A stretch of 64,000 nucleotides of DNA from Cristatella mucedo (GCA_009760855.2 WPIO01000007.1:674501-738500); one strand, 5' to 3'. Positions 25,445 to 39,122 are shown, numbered from the stretch's first letter. Translations and numbers: made by a program. Notes: generated from the letters alone by a model not told the origin.

Positions 25445-26975
25445 AAAAAGTGATTTCCCTCTTACGCCGAGATCGGAATCTTACCGGCATTGCTTCGGGT
25501 GTATGAAGGTAGCGTCTCTCTGCTTGTTGTGCTCGATCTTTCGGCAGCTTTTGATAATATCGATCACCAAGTCCTTCCTGAGCTTTTCTCTTATCTCGCG
25601 TGAGCATCAACGGTACTACTCTGCAATGGTTCAGATCCTGATCGTGCTTCGTTGCAGCAAATTTAAAATCCCTAGCAAGAGATTGAGTTATCTGAGGGTG
25701 CTATATCAAATTTATTATTAATATTATTATTATCACCTCAGTGGGAGGCTGCAGAGTATTGATGTGAATTTACAAAGATCATCCGAGGAGCTACTAAAGT
25801 ATGGGGTACCTCAGGGCTTCGTGCTTGGTCTAGTTCTTTTCACGGTTTATACTCTCCCTCTCGCCGATTTGATTGCCAGGCACAATCTAGGCTTTCACTT
25901 CTATTCAGGTGACACTCAATTGTATGTTTGCTTTGATCCATCCAGCACTCCAGCACGTCGAATTCTCTCAACTCCGTTGCTGCATGTATTGATGACGTCC
26001 GCACATGGATGGCAGCAACATTTCTTTAACTGAATGATGATTAAAAACACACTGGTTATGGAAAAACCAAGTGTGTTTACGAAATTAGAAATTTTAATGC
26101 TTGCAATCGGCTCTGCTTCATATGTCCTGCTGAATCTGCAAGAAATCTAGATGTCCTGTTCAAGAGTGACCTTTAATTAGACGACCACATCAGCTCCACA
26201 ATCAAGTCTATCTACCTTCAGCTACATAACATTGCTAAAACTCGGGCTTGTTTAGACTGAGATACCACATATAAATTGGTAAATGAATCTGTGACACCCT
26301 GTCTCGACTTCTGTAGCTCACTGCTTGCTGGTCTACCGGCCTGCGAAATCAGGCGCCTACATCTGGCGCATGACTCTGCAGATAGGCTTGTTTGTCGTGA
26401 CTGTCAAAATGGCCTCAGTAAGCCACTTTTCGCCGACCTGCACTGGCTCCCAGGCAAATTCAAGGTTTTGTCACTCACTTTCAGGTCCCTTTATTCTTTG
26501 GCTCCATCCTACCTATCGGATCTACTTCACCAGGCTTTGCGTCGTACCAGTCACTTTTCGGAATCTAATCGTTTGAATATACCTTGTACGAACCTCCAGT
26601 CTTTTGGGCACCGTGCATTTAGTTCGTATGCTCCGAAAGCCTGTAACTTACTTCCGACTTGTGTCGTGACATCCCCTGACTTGACCACATTTATAAAGAA
26701 TCAAGAAAAACCTCTATTTATCGCAGCATTTAGGGGTTCCTGTGGTTCGTCCTTTAAGTGCTCATGTGTGCTGACACTGTGCATGCTGCCACTAACCATA
26801 TTTGCACGGTGACACTGTGCATGTCACCCATAACCATATTGTGCTTGTTGTCATTGAGCATGTACCACTAATCATTTGACCGTGCTTCCTTTGGAGCAAA
26901 CGTAAAGTGCCTAGAAAGAGATCGATTTCCGTGAGGGTGCTATATCAAATGTATTAGTATTATTATTATCGAAAT
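25445..26975 (+). mobile_element. LINE family A copy, plus strand, with an internal LINE-tail insertion
   Basis: RT blocks: LLVVLDLSAAFDNIDHQVLP (25520-25580), then a foreign LINE 3' tail with (ATT)n at about 25650-25735, then [33 protein letters not shown] (catalytic YADD changed to YSGD), LDFCSSLLAGLPACEIR, FRSLYSLAPSYLSDLL and YAPKACNLLPTCVVTS. The family 3' UTR and tail end in (ATT)n near 26970. Several stops; inactive. Confidence 0.85.
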
Positions 26976-28060
26976 ATGGATCTGTATAAGATTTGTATGT
27001 ATATATAGCATCCTATGATAAAAATTGGATTGGTTGTCAAAAGCTAAGCAATCTGAGGCCTCTGATTGAAACCGCGTATCAATTATGTGCTACGAATGCA
27101 TATAAAATTCCAAGCTTGACGTCCCAATCGCTTATATGAAGCCCACAGATCCCGAAAATCGACGTTTTGGGGGATCATTCTGAGGCTGGTGGAGTCGCCA
27201 AACTGAGACACCTGAGATAGCTGAAGGTGAGATACTGGAGGCAGCAGAAACTTTAAAATTTGATAGCACGATAGCACACGTTAAGACGCCGTATAATAAA
27301 AATGGCATCGGATTCAAAATTTGCAGGAAATTCCCTGCAAACGCATGCAAATGAGCCCTGAAGCAAAAAGAGCACTGACTTTCTGGCACTGATTGGTATT
27401 ATTTTTGTTGATAGCTTCCGGGTAGCTGAGTGCAGAAATCTGAGTGAACGACTTTTCATTCGATTCCGCTATCATTTACAGCCAATTGCTGACCCAGGTG
27501 GTTTTGGTTAGCCCACTGGCCAAGTTTACCTGGACGCAGGTTCATACCTGATTAGGACGACTCTGTGCTATCGCAGCTAACGCTCGCATTAAGCAGCATG
27601 TTTCTTAGTCTCGTCCAATTACCTTACTTTTTACGGCACAGCCATGTCTGACAGCCCCTGGCTCAGCAATCTGGAACGAAGGCAGCCCGCCTCGAGGCTG
27701 GCGGTCTGAGGAGCATGCAGACAAACTTGACCAATGAGCGTGGCCTTTGCCAAAGGTCTTCGAAGGATTGCATTAGCATCGGTCGAGCCGTAGCGCGTTA
27801 TCTGATCGCATAGACGTGCCTAAGAGGGCGAGACCCGGCTTTGCCATTGGGACCTCACAGGAAGTGGTCTGTCCGAGCTGATAATTGTCTCATCGAAAAC
27901 GATTCGGACCGCCTCTGCTCTGATTGGTCGTCACCTTGGCTAGCTTAATGAAAGCAAGTAAAGTAAAAAGCTACGGTCCGCAGGTTCAACGGCTTCATTT
28001 AACACGGCAGCAGAAATTGCAGCCTTGCTAGCTACCACTCCGATTGCAGTGGGCAATATA
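26976..28060. other. Non-coding stretch, nothing recognised
   Basis: No SINE, LINE or domain signal found. Short opposing frames only. Confidence 0.35.
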
Positions 28061-28061
28061 G

Positions 28062-28215
28062 GATTTCGTGCTGCAGGACTCAAATCCGCGACCAGAATCA
28101 TGAAGAGCGAGCACCTTACCCCTAGCCAAGACCCAGGAGTGATACAAATTACCGGCGGCGGGACACGAGCTCATGAATTGGGCTGTAAAGTGCAAGTGCC
28201 TTACCCTTAGGCTAA
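28062..28215 (-). repeat. tRNA-like SINE head with a second partial head
   Basis: On the minus strand: a B-box-like GCGGATTTGAGTCCTG and an A-box-like TGGCTAGGGGTAAGGTGCTC, preceded by another A-box-like AGCCTAAGGGTAAGGCACTT. The body and tail are missing. Possibly two partial copies side by side. Confidence 0.4.
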
Positions 28216-29140
28216 GAACCAGGGGCAAATCAGCGCCAGGGTCGATTGGATTGGAAAGCCAAAATTACGTGGCCCGAAAAGAGCTTTAGAGGCTATCAGC
28301 ACGCCAGCAGTGGGTAATGCAGTTAGTTCCCGGTGGCCGGTTTCCCGTACGCCGGATTTGCTTAAGCTAGCAGTTGAATCTGAATAAAGATGCGGCGTAT
28401 GTGGAAATGTAATGGATTGAACGCGAAACCCTCAATTGTAATCTCATTGAGACCTTTCGACGGCTCTGTGCTATTCTGAACCTTTCAAGAAATGGGAGCT
28501 ACCTCAAAATATGTCACTACGGTTGCTGGAAAATTTCACTCACTTGCCCATATCTCACGACTGCAATATGTCCCGCTTGACGAATTAACCCATGCTGTTA
28601 AAGTTATACTTAGTCATGCCGGACAGGCTTATCGTATAGAAAACCTTCGAGAGTCGCTGCCTGCACATGTTCAATGCTTTAAGTGACATGTGCAACAATG
28701 CCTCTTCTGTTATTGACCGTTCGTGTAGTTTGCTACATTTCATGCACATCATCTTCATTCAGTACCGATACGTTGAAGCTTTATCTCTGCTTAGACGTCC
28801 GGCATCAAAAGAGAGGAACTAGTGGCAGAGATTATGAAATAATGAGCTTGCATTCGCACCCACGTTATAGTTTAAATACGTTGAATTTGCTACATAAGTA
28901 AATCTGTATTATTTAGTAATGCCGATTTGGTATGCTACGTAATAAAAAGTGTCATGGGCTGAACTGCAGTGAAATATCCTGTGGCTGTCGTTTCTTGAAG
29001 CCGATCAGTATAGCACTTCCAGTCATGCAAGACATATCCCTGATAGCGAGGTCTTTCAGCCGTACAAGGTATTCCACAATGTCGTGGTCTTCCTGCAATA
29101 GCTCTCGATCTGTATGAGTTAGTATTTACTTTTGATGGAC
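28216..29140. other. Non-coding stretch, nothing recognised
   Basis: An open frame at 28492-28686 has no recognisable domain. No repeats identified. Confidence 0.35.
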
Positions 29141-29292
29141 GGTGAGGCCAATGAGGTTGCCCATCAGGTAAGGTGCTCGCTCTTGACGACAGACGTCCTG
29201 CGGTGGGCAATCCTGTATGACCAACTGCAAGCGGTGATGATAACTGTTAAGGCTCTTCTGCCGCTATACGAATGATGCTGCTAAAGCAGGTA
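29141..29292 (+). repeat. SINE family B, decayed
   Basis: GGTAAGGTGCTCG-type head, GCGGTGGGCAATCCTGTATG, ACTGCAAGCGGTGATGATAAC, GCTCTTCTGCCGCTATACG and AAAGCAGGTAATA tail. Confidence 0.65.
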
Positions 29293-30234
29293 ATATGATA
29301 TCATTTACAGAGGCCGTGATTTCGGTATTGCAAGGATGAAAGCAAAGCCGAAAAACCTTGGAACTTATTTAATACGTGTCCACTGTATACATGGTAGTTG
29401 AAATATTCTCTTTCTCCTCCTCGTGATCTCTCTTGATAGAAAATGATCGCCCACTCCACAATGGCACGCCATAACAAGAAGACCCTTAACGAGCCCCTGG
29501 GTAGACCCTAGTGCAGTCGTTACTGACTTCTCCATATGAATTATTGATCAAGGTATTTGGCTCCAGGCGTGCTTAGCTGCTAGCGATTTGCTAAATTTGC
29601 GATCCGTTGCGAAGTTGTATTATAATTCCAGTTAAATTTCTGAGCTAAGGAAATCAAAGCCTGCTTTATGGGCACGCAGGCAGTCGAAGCTGTCGCGACC
29701 CTACAGCTCGCATAGGTTTGTTACTCGGCATTATTAACCCGGTCTCTTGCATTGCTGATAGTGCATGTCTGCAGTAAACTGGCTGCTTCAAGGATAAACT
29801 TGTTCACCCTACTTTTTAGTAGCTGCAGTGACTATGAATAAGATGCCGTTGTCTATTGTGCTGGCCCGGTCACGGCCGTTTACATATGAGTGGCACAAAC
29901 TAAGCAGAAAGTAACGTCGACAATTAGTGAGAAGCTGCTAGCAGAGCAGCAGCGCCTTATCATTGAGACAGCGAACCTAATATAAATTGGACAGTGTGCG
30001 TCGTAAATTGCAGCACCTAAGAAAGCAGCAGCGTGTTATAAGAATTACATAAACATTTTAAAGATATTGTGGCCCACGGGGCAATACACATTGCCTGCGG
30101 CTAGCATGGAAGAATTCATGTGCATAGTCCAAGAACTGCCTAAGTCAATTCAGCAGTTGTAATATAAAGCGAAACAGCATGCTTGACTGACGATTTCTAC
30201 GCAAATACAAATGTGCAAAGTGAGTGCAGGCAGC
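29293..30234. other. Non-coding stretch, nothing recognised
   Basis: No domain, repeat or RNA signal that I could support. Confidence 0.35.
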
Positions 30235-30330
30235 AGAATACAAGGCAGAAGTAAAGCGCCTAGAAAGAGATCGAGTTCCCTGAGGGCGTTTTATCAAGTA
30301 CATTATTATTTTTATTATCATTATTATAAT
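30235..30330 (+). mobile_element. LINE family A tail only
   Basis: AAAGCGCCTAGAAAGAGATC, GAGTTCCCTGAGGGCG, then TTTTATCAAGTACATTATT. It is extremely 5'-truncated and very close to the consensus tail. Confidence 0.75.
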
Positions 30331-30557
30331 AGAATTCAGTCCAGTAACGTGCAGCCAAATACACGAACGACTAGTGAAGAGGCACGCTCAGGTATCTCGC
30401 TAGTTATAGAGGGTGCATTTGTTACCAATGCTTCCTCTTTGATGAATTCGTTATGAGTAATATTATTTCAATTCTTTCTTTGGCTTCAAAACCAGTCTAG
30501 TATCAACCAGGTTTTTCACAATAAACCCATTACTCGTCTGACAGCCAAACCCTACGT

Positions 30558-30602
30558 CTGCCGCTTTATAAACGAGGCTGTTGAATCAGCTAATATTTAG
30601 CT
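30558..30602 (+). repeat. SINE family B tail only
   Basis: GCCGCTTTATAAACGAGGC then TGTTGAATCAGCTAATA. Confidence 0.55.
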
Positions 30603-32240
30603 TTACTTATTTGACTTAGTGCCTCGCAGAAGTACTGTGATCGTGACACTATCGCTGCCTTTGATCATGGCAATGGTAGTTGGGTTTGAAGCAGCACGAT
30701 TGGCTCTTGAGGTAGTGGTAAGCTACGGACAACGGCAACCACTCCTAAGGCTCTGGGTGTAATTGATGATTAGCACTCCCAAGAGCCATGACAGCGGCAC
30801 AACGGTTTGAGCAAATGCTCACACCGTTGATCATCACAGATCGCTTGCAGTTGCAGATCTCATTCGTGCAACCGTATTCAGGTAATGGTTGGTTCTCACG
30901 GTCCCTTTACAGCATCCTGATCGAAATTCCTTGGTCAAGTTGTATAGTAATTAGGGTTAGTACGGCTTAGGATTATAGTAGATAGTAGATTGAATTAGCG
31001 TAAGTGACATATAGGCCGAAACTCTGCAATTAAGCCTGCATTGGCAGAGCAAATAGACTTTGTGAACGAGGCGCGGTTTTTCCCGCGTCTGGCAGTATGA
31101 CCTAGGCGCGCGGCATTCAATAACGTCGGCTGCGAACGCTTGCCACGCCTCTGCCAAACAAACTTCGAAAACATTAATCATTTGTGCATCGAGCGCTGTT
31201 TAAGGCCATATGAAGAGAGGTCATACTTACTAACGAGACCGAAGCGTTCTTGTGACCAATCAGAGTAGAGAGTGCTGTCCGAATTGCTCGGCGAACGAAT
31301 GTTCGCGATCCGTCACGGCCCGACTCTGGGTCTCCTCTTCGGTCCTCTTCCGGCACGCCTGTGGAGCTTCCCGTCAGCGGGTCGTGAATAACTACTCGCT
31401 AACGGTCGAGCCAGCCCCCCCCCCCCCGAAGCTGGACCCGGTCGTCGACAGCTACAGAGGCGATTTGACGCCATTGTCGCGTTTGGCGAGATTTGGATAT
31501 TGGATGAATTACCCCGGTGCGCTTATGCATGCTCGCACCTTGTATTCTGTCACTAACCGTGGTGACATAGTTCCGTTATAGCACATGTAAAGTGCTCAGA
31601 TAAAGTTTTAGTTCTCTAATAACGTTATATCAATGTATCAACTTAATTAATAAATAATTAATTAATTAATCAATTAATAATTTAATCTTAATTAATCAAT
31701 TTAACTAATCAACTTATTATTATTTTAAAATTCAAAGTAACCATTGGCCACATGAAACGAGACCTGAGCATAAAAATATTTCGCTAATATCTCAACCTAA
31801 TTAAATAAGTCTGACTTAACTTCAAACTAGTTGTCATGCCAGAGCGCCGCGATGCTACGAGCGGGTTCTTGATCGCTGATTGGGATGCACAAGAATGTAC
31901 AGGTAACTTTATATTTAATGTAATCTATTTCGACCCATAATCTTTGCATATTTCTAGATGAGCTGTTATGAAGAGCGGCAGAGCAGTTGGTGAGGATCAT
32001 GTTTGGTCGTGTGCACACTTCATATGCAATGCAATCTTACACGGGCAGAGCAAGCAGTTTCTTGTGGAGGCAAGATCCACCATTGATGCAAAATTATAGC
32101 TCGCGCATGTAGCATTCATTCGCCGCGAACTCGGTTGTTTCATGTCAACTGGAAGTAACACATAATTTTGCGTCAGTGACGGCCTGAGGCAATCTTGAAA
32201 TTAAAGCTTCCTGAGGCACTCAGTCTCTGCCATGTTGCGT
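30603..32240. other. Non-coding stretch with a TTAA-rich block
   Basis: 31621-31722 is a run of AATTAATTAATC-like words. A poly-C run lies near 31417-31427 within an open frame (31252-31581) that has no domain signal. Nothing else. Confidence 0.35.
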
Positions 32241-32244
32241 GCGT

Positions 32245-32332
32245 GTGCCCGTGTGCGTGTGTGTGCGAGCGCATGTGTGTGCGTATGTGCATGTGCGTGT
32301 GTGTGTGTGTGTGCTCGTGCGCGTGCGCGTGT
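32245..32332. repeat. (GT)n-rich microsatellite
   Basis: GTGTGC and GTGTGT words with CGCG interruptions. Confidence 0.85.
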
Positions 32333-32516
32333 CGGTGATCAGTCCTGACCAGGCAACGGTAACTCAAGCGTAGGCTGCAGGAGGGAATCTACACTTCGTC
32401 GGTGGCTCTCCTTGCACTAACCTCTTCCTGCGCTGCATCGTAGCAATACACAAAACAAGAGAGCACGAGCGGCTCTCTGCCGTCTATGTCTACCACCGAC
32501 ATTCGGTAACTTAAAA

Positions 32517-32615
<99 letters not shown>

Positions 32616-32619
32616 GTGC

Positions 32620-32678
<59 letters not shown>
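32517..32678. repeat. Composite (GATA)n-(GA)n microsatellite
   Basis: About ten GATA units (32518-32557) run directly into a long GA tract broken once by GGGGTGCGAGAA near 32611. Confidence 0.95.
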
Positions 32679-32682
<4 letters not shown>

Positions 32683-32739
32683 CGGATGCTTGCAGAACCT
32701 AGCTAAGCGTCCGAGTTGGCGGACTGTGCAGAGAGCCAA

Positions 32740-33075
32740 TACTGCATGCTGCAGAACTACTGAGGACGTTACCGGCGGCGCCGAGCTATCGACTCGGCAG
32801 CTGCCGAACGGTTCATTAGACGCCAACAGAGCCGCCACCACTCCGAGACGGACTCGCATTCAACCTGGCGCCTCAGCCACTAGAATCGACAGCCTGTCAG
32901 CAGACAACTCTCTCTAAATTGACAGGCACAGACGCACCTGCCGCGGTCCAAGAGGCAGATGTTGAGCAATGAGACGCAGCCAGCCAGCCAGCACGCTCTG
33001 CGCGGCGCGCCGCTCTTCGAGGTGCGCCGCGCCGCGCGGGCGCAATGTGGCTCCGGTGGGCGCCTGCCGGCAATA
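32740..33075. promoter_or_regulatory. CpG-rich patch
   Basis: Dense CpG with GGCGCGCC and GCGCCGCGCCGCGCGGGCGC around 33000-33040. Short open frames occur on both strands. It could be a promoter; no TATA, start codon or splice model supports a specific gene. Confidence 0.3.
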
Positions 33076-33789
33076 ACTATTGTAAACACAAACCTTCACG
33101 ACTTGCTTCAGATTTTCAAAAACAGCAAAACAATATAAGAGATCGTTAATCCTCGTCAGCTCTTGGACTCGTTCATTTTGAGAAACGGCAATGTATATTT
33201 TAACTTAACTGTCTGGACCGCCTCCAAAATATAGCGCAACGTCAAACATGAACACCAAGAGTGAAGCTAGGATGACTCACTCCGGTGGCCGGAAAACGGC
33301 ACCTGCCTCATGACCAGGCACCGGCGGTGGGTCGATACAGCAGCTCGTACGCCGCACGATCGCTTGCGAGCGTGCTGCAGTCCCCGGAACATGCTTGAAC
33401 GTCGGAGCAGGGCCATGGGCGACAACAAACCAGTGATAAAAGCGAGAAAGTCATGGCAGCTGCATTTTTCTTCAGCTTCCTTCATCCACCTTTCAAAGAC
33501 TCTGTGCAGGTGGGTGTGTTTCTGTGGCAGTGAACGCGGTCATCATTAAATCACCAATAGAAAATGAACATTTCATCGCCCGTTGCCGTTGGAGCTCCCG
33601 GAAAAAAAACTAGTCAGAATATCTGCCCAGAAATGAGTTCATGTTTAGTCTCAAGCAAGCAATCTGTCCGCATGAGCTCGTTACTTTTGTAGAATTGTAG
33701 CACATCCTCCGAGTCTCACAATCTCGGAGGCTCGTCTGAGGCACAAACCAAACGGGGCCAGATATACGTTGCGGCGAGCAGTGCGCCGG

Positions 33790-34275
33790 AAGGCCTGATT
33801 AAGAAGCAGCTCAGATAAATAGACCGGGAGCTAGAGAGTAGATGGATCTAAGGGTGTGTGACAGAATCCTGAAACCGACACGTTGCTTCTTGATAGGTAG
33901 CCAGTGCCGAGCTGGTTTGGTCTAGCGGTTAAGGTGCTCGCCCCGACCAAGGTCTGACTGAGGTTGTGGGCTCGAGCCCCGAGGCATATGTGAAGCGCCT
34001 GAATAGAGATTGAGTTCTCTTGGGGCGCTATATAAATGAATTATATTTTTATTTTTTTTATTTTAGTGTAGAACTTTGAAAAGTTGTGCAATCTAGAAGT
34101 TGCGGCACACACGACAGGTAGGCCCAGCTGACGAGTTTTGAACTTACGGCAAGCGTCTTAGAGCGCAAACTGGAAGACCAACAAGTTGCAGGCTACAAAG
34201 CATTTTAGGATTTAGAAGCGGAAAATAAGAATCCAGTATAAAATCTGAGTTTCTAGAAGTGGCTCGCTTTTTTGT
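33790..34275 (-). mobile_element. LINE fragment (family A type) split by a SINE A insertion
   Basis: Flanks 33800-33908 (GTAGCCAGTGCCGAGC, corresponding to HWLP) and 34070-34275 (AGGCCCAGCTGACGAG, AACAAGTTGCAGGC) together give the protein block found at 5.88-6.1 kb. The SINE lies between them. Confidence 0.6.
33909..34062 (+). repeat. SINE family A, near complete, inserted in a LINE
   Basis: GCTGGTTTGGTCTAGCGG head, TTAAGGTGCTCGCC, B-box GTGGGCTCGAGCCCCG, GCGCCTGAATAGAGATTGAG, TTCTCTTGGGGCGCTATATA, AATGAATTA, then a T-rich tail. Very similar to the copy at 35992. Confidence 0.88.
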
Positions 34276-34649
34276 TTGTCGGTGTTAAATCGGACGCAGT
34301 TCAACCAAGGAATCCGCCCGATGCAGCTAGTTTCAACCCTAATTGTGCATTAATAATTGCACAGCTTTCATTTACCTTCGCCAGTCACTATGTACGCAGA
34401 AAAATTTCCGTAACTGAAATAGCAACGCAAGCTGGTCATGTCCTGTCGCGTATCGATGGTATACGCACACGCAGACATTAACGTTTACCCTGGTCCACCA
34501 GGGCCAGCTAACCCACTGCCTGCAGTCAGGGGGTCTATGCGACTCAGAACAAAGTGCGGTGCCGAGCTCCGAATGTATACAGCCAGGCATTTACCGACGC
34601 TGTTCGGCTCAGTCCGGATTAAACACAACTTTTTTTTATCTTTTTAGAA

Positions 34650-34742
34650 TTGATAATAATAATAATAATGCACTCGATAAAGCGCCCTCAGAGAACTCAA
34701 TCTCTTTCTAGGCGCTTTACATTTGATAGCTAAGAAAAGATC
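34650..34742 (-). mobile_element. LINE family A tail only
   Basis: (AAT)n, GCACTCGATAAAGCGCCC, TCAGAGAACTCAATCTC, TTTCTAGGCGCTTTACATTT; close to consensus. Confidence 0.78.
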
Positions 34743-34864
34743 ACGAAAATCCTTTTGCTTATTTTGCCCCAGTATTTGCCTCGCCTCGATTTACGCACAC
34801 ACTCAAGCCCAATCTAACCAGGCAGCCGCATTTGCTAGGAATGACGCCTGCTCTCAATCGTCGC

Positions 34865-35250
34865 TCCCCGTCACGTGCTGAATGATTGAGCGAGGCAACG
34901 TTGTAAGCAAGCGCCTCCCGCTGCCGCAAAGGCGCCATTCAGTCACGTGCTGGATCAGTGAGCCGAGCGTTGCTGTCAGCAAGCATCGCCCGCCCTCCTC
35001 CGCCCCCCCCCCCTTCAGGCTACACTCCCAGCTACAGTGAGTGAGTGTAGCGTTGCGGTGAGCTGGTATGCATAGCCTTCTGCTCCCCCTCCCTCCCCCA
35101 CAGGCTGCACCGTCACGCTCGCCCTGTATGAAGGAATGCATCGCTGTAAGTCAGCCAGCATTGCCTGCGCTCTCCCATGATCGTCACTCCTAGCCGGCTG
35201 AGTGAGTGAATACACTAGTTGTAAGCGAGCTCGCCTGCTCGAAAACTCGA
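34865..35250 (+). repeat. Degenerate ~75-85 bp tandem repeat upstream of the signal-peptide exon
   Basis: Roughly five related units begin near 34868, 34942, 35030, 35111 and 35180. The common pattern is GTCACgtgCT, then TGAGTGAGCG, GCGTTGTAAGC and AAGCtCGCC. The first two units contain CACGTG E-boxes; later units drift. A poly-C run near 35006 interrupts the array. It is CpG-rich and ends about 80 bp before the ATG at 35326, so it may be part of that gene's promoter or 5' UTR. Confidence 0.6.
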
Positions 35251-35325
35251 GTGCCTCGGCTTTTCCTTCATCTGCGGCTTGCATAACTTGGCACTAGGCA
35301 CCGCAATCCGATCGCGATCCCTGCT

Positions 35326-35441
35326 ATGCTAATCCGTTACCGGCGCGCGAGAAGTGGCCAGCGCCGCGCACTGTTACTGGCTTGCCTCCTGGCAGCACGT
35401 GTGGGCTCTGGATCCGCCCATCTCAGCCAGTTGTGCGTTCG
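35326..35441 (+). CDS. First coding exon of an unidentified secreted or membrane protein (signal peptide)
   Basis: An ATG at 35326 opens a frame reading MLIRYRRARSGQRR, then a hydrophobic core ALLLACLLAARV, then GSGSA and HLSQLCVR. It stops at a consensus donor GTAAGT at 35442 and leaves in phase 2. A basic n-region, a Leu/Ala-rich core and a small-residue A-x-A-type site (likely cleavage after GSGSA) are a textbook signal peptide. The exon sits at the end of a CpG-rich, tandemly repeated stretch that looks like a promoter. The mature protein begins HLSQLCVR; the next exon was not identified, so the product is unknown. The GC-rich terminal exon near 57.5 kb also enters in phase 2 and would fit in frame, but nothing else links them. 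Confidence 0.62.
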
Positions 35442-35584
35442 GTAAGTGGAGCTGGAGGCATTATCAAGTGCAGCTCAGCAAGGGAAGCTAATGTGGTTGT
35501 GTGCAACCTGATGAAGTGACGAGCGCAGTTGACAGTTTCCGGGCTACTTTTTTGTCTGCTTTCGGCTGCTTAGCTATGTCTCTA

Positions 35585-35800
35585 ACCAGCATTGTATACT
35601 TTGGCAACAGTGCCTTCGGTTCCTATGCGTTAAACCCTAAAGCTCCCTATCTGAAGACTTCAGAACATCCTCTAACTTTATGAAAATTAAAGCGAACCTA
35701 AAAGCTTATCTGTTCTTCACAAAATTTGGTTTTTCATGGGAATCGTCCTTAATGTGTTTCTACGTACTGCAGTTGCGCATACTATTATCGATACTCGCAT
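35585..35800 (+). mobile_element. LINE family A scrap in first intron
   Basis: Reads NSAFGSYALNPKAPYLKTS then a frame-broken KLKRT-KLICS and HGNRP-CVS, the last protein block and 3' UTR start. It lies just after the donor at 35442. Confidence 0.6.
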
Positions 35801-35991
35801 GCACACAAAAATAAATCACGTAAAAGTCAATTACCACTTTTTTTTAAATTCAAACTAGATGAGAATATTTCTGAACAATTGGTGAAAGAATAGAGACTTT
35901 CCACATAGTTGACACACAAAAATCTATAGAGCATTTGCTTGTGTAATTAAATAATGCGCCAATCGGTCAAACTCCTGCTCCCGCTTTTTCA

Positions 35992-38188
<2,197 letters not shown>

Positions 38189-38326
38189 TAGCTGATCTAA
38201 CAGGCACCTGTATAGAGTGACAGAAGAGCCTTAACGGCTATCACCACCGCCTGCAGTTGGCAACACAGGATCACCCACTGTAAGACTGGAACCCACGACC
38301 TGGGTCGTGCAGAGCGAGCACGATAT
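38189..38326 (-). repeat. SINE family B, partial
   Basis: TAGCTGATCTAACAGGC, TATAGAGTGACAGAAGAGCC, GTTGGCAACACAGGATCACC and GGAACCCACGACCT; the head is decayed. Confidence 0.65.
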
Positions 38327-38598
38327 ACCTCAAAATATTGATTGTACTGCTAAGCGCTGATTTAGCAAACTGCTTTTGGCTAGGCACTCCAAAACATACG
38401 CTGACAGAATCCTGTTTACATCGATCGCGAGGCGGAATTTCAGGAACTTGGGTGCACCAGAAGAAATCATAACCTTTACACGATGCAAGAACTTGGCCTA
38501 TCCAGCGACGAAGCGATGACCAACCTGCCCATACAGTTGTGAGGTTTATCGGCTACCGAATAGCTAAAATATTTACTTACGACGTCAGTGTTTCCTGA

Positions 38599-38658
38599 TT
38601 CGAAATCCAAGAACAGCAGGTATATTTCTTCGAAACCCAGGAACACCAGGCATATTTC
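38599..38658. repeat. Two-copy 30-bp tandem duplication
   Basis: TTCGAAATCCAAGAACAG... at 38599-38628 and TTCGAAACCCAGGAACAC... at 38629-38658, differing at about four or five positions. Confidence 0.8.
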
Positions 38659-38813
38659 TTCCTAATCTTTATATCTTCGTCTCCATTGTCGGAGAAAAAC
38701 GAGCTCTGAGAAACCGTGCGGTTCCAGATGAGCTACGTAGACCAAGCTATCAGTATGATCAAAAAAGCAAAGCAATGTCATCCAGTGCATCAGTCCTAAA
38801 TTACCGATAGCTA

Positions 38814-39122
38814 ATGGATATTAGTAAGCCTCCTTGGATAAGAGACGTTGTCAAAGCTGGAGGGAGGAAGGCCAAAAAGAGGCATGGCCGCCCACATCCC
38901 ACAAGCTGCAGCATGGGCGGTAGCCTGGTTTCATCAGAACCTCATTTAAAATTCAGGGATAGAGATGGTCATTCAGTTCCACCAGACAGAAAAGTGAGAA
39001 TGTCTCTACATTCATATCAATTTAAGAACTGGTGCATGGCCGTCGAAGTCAGCCATATTATAGCCAATATATGTGTGGCAACCGAAGCAGGACCGTTCGT
39101 AGTTTGTGCTTCTAGTAAATAA
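38814..39122 (+). CDS. Open frame of 102 codons, doubtful
   Basis: Reads MDISKPPWIRDVVKAGGRK, then a basic and Pro-containing stretch (KKRHGRPHPTS) and HSVPPDRK; a donor-like GTGAGA lies at 38993. The second half looks like random translation. No domain recognised; listed only because the basic N-terminal part and the donor make a first exon conceivable. Confidence 0.12.
   Translation: MDISKPPWIRDVVKAGGRKAKKRHGRPHPTSCSMGGSLVSSEPHLKFRDRDGHSVPPDRKVRMSLHSYQFKNWCMAVEVSHIIANICVATEAGPFVVCASSK

Noticed and set aside
31252-31581. 109-codon frame with a PPPPK stretch
   Set aside because: The proline run is a poly-C homopolymer; the flanks show no domain or codon bias.
32389-32859. Minus-strand frame starting MRVRLGVVAALL, signal-peptide-like
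   Set aside because: The hydrophobic core is short and most of the frame is translation of the (GA)n and (GATA)n microsatellites; the nearest donor (GTAACG) is poor.
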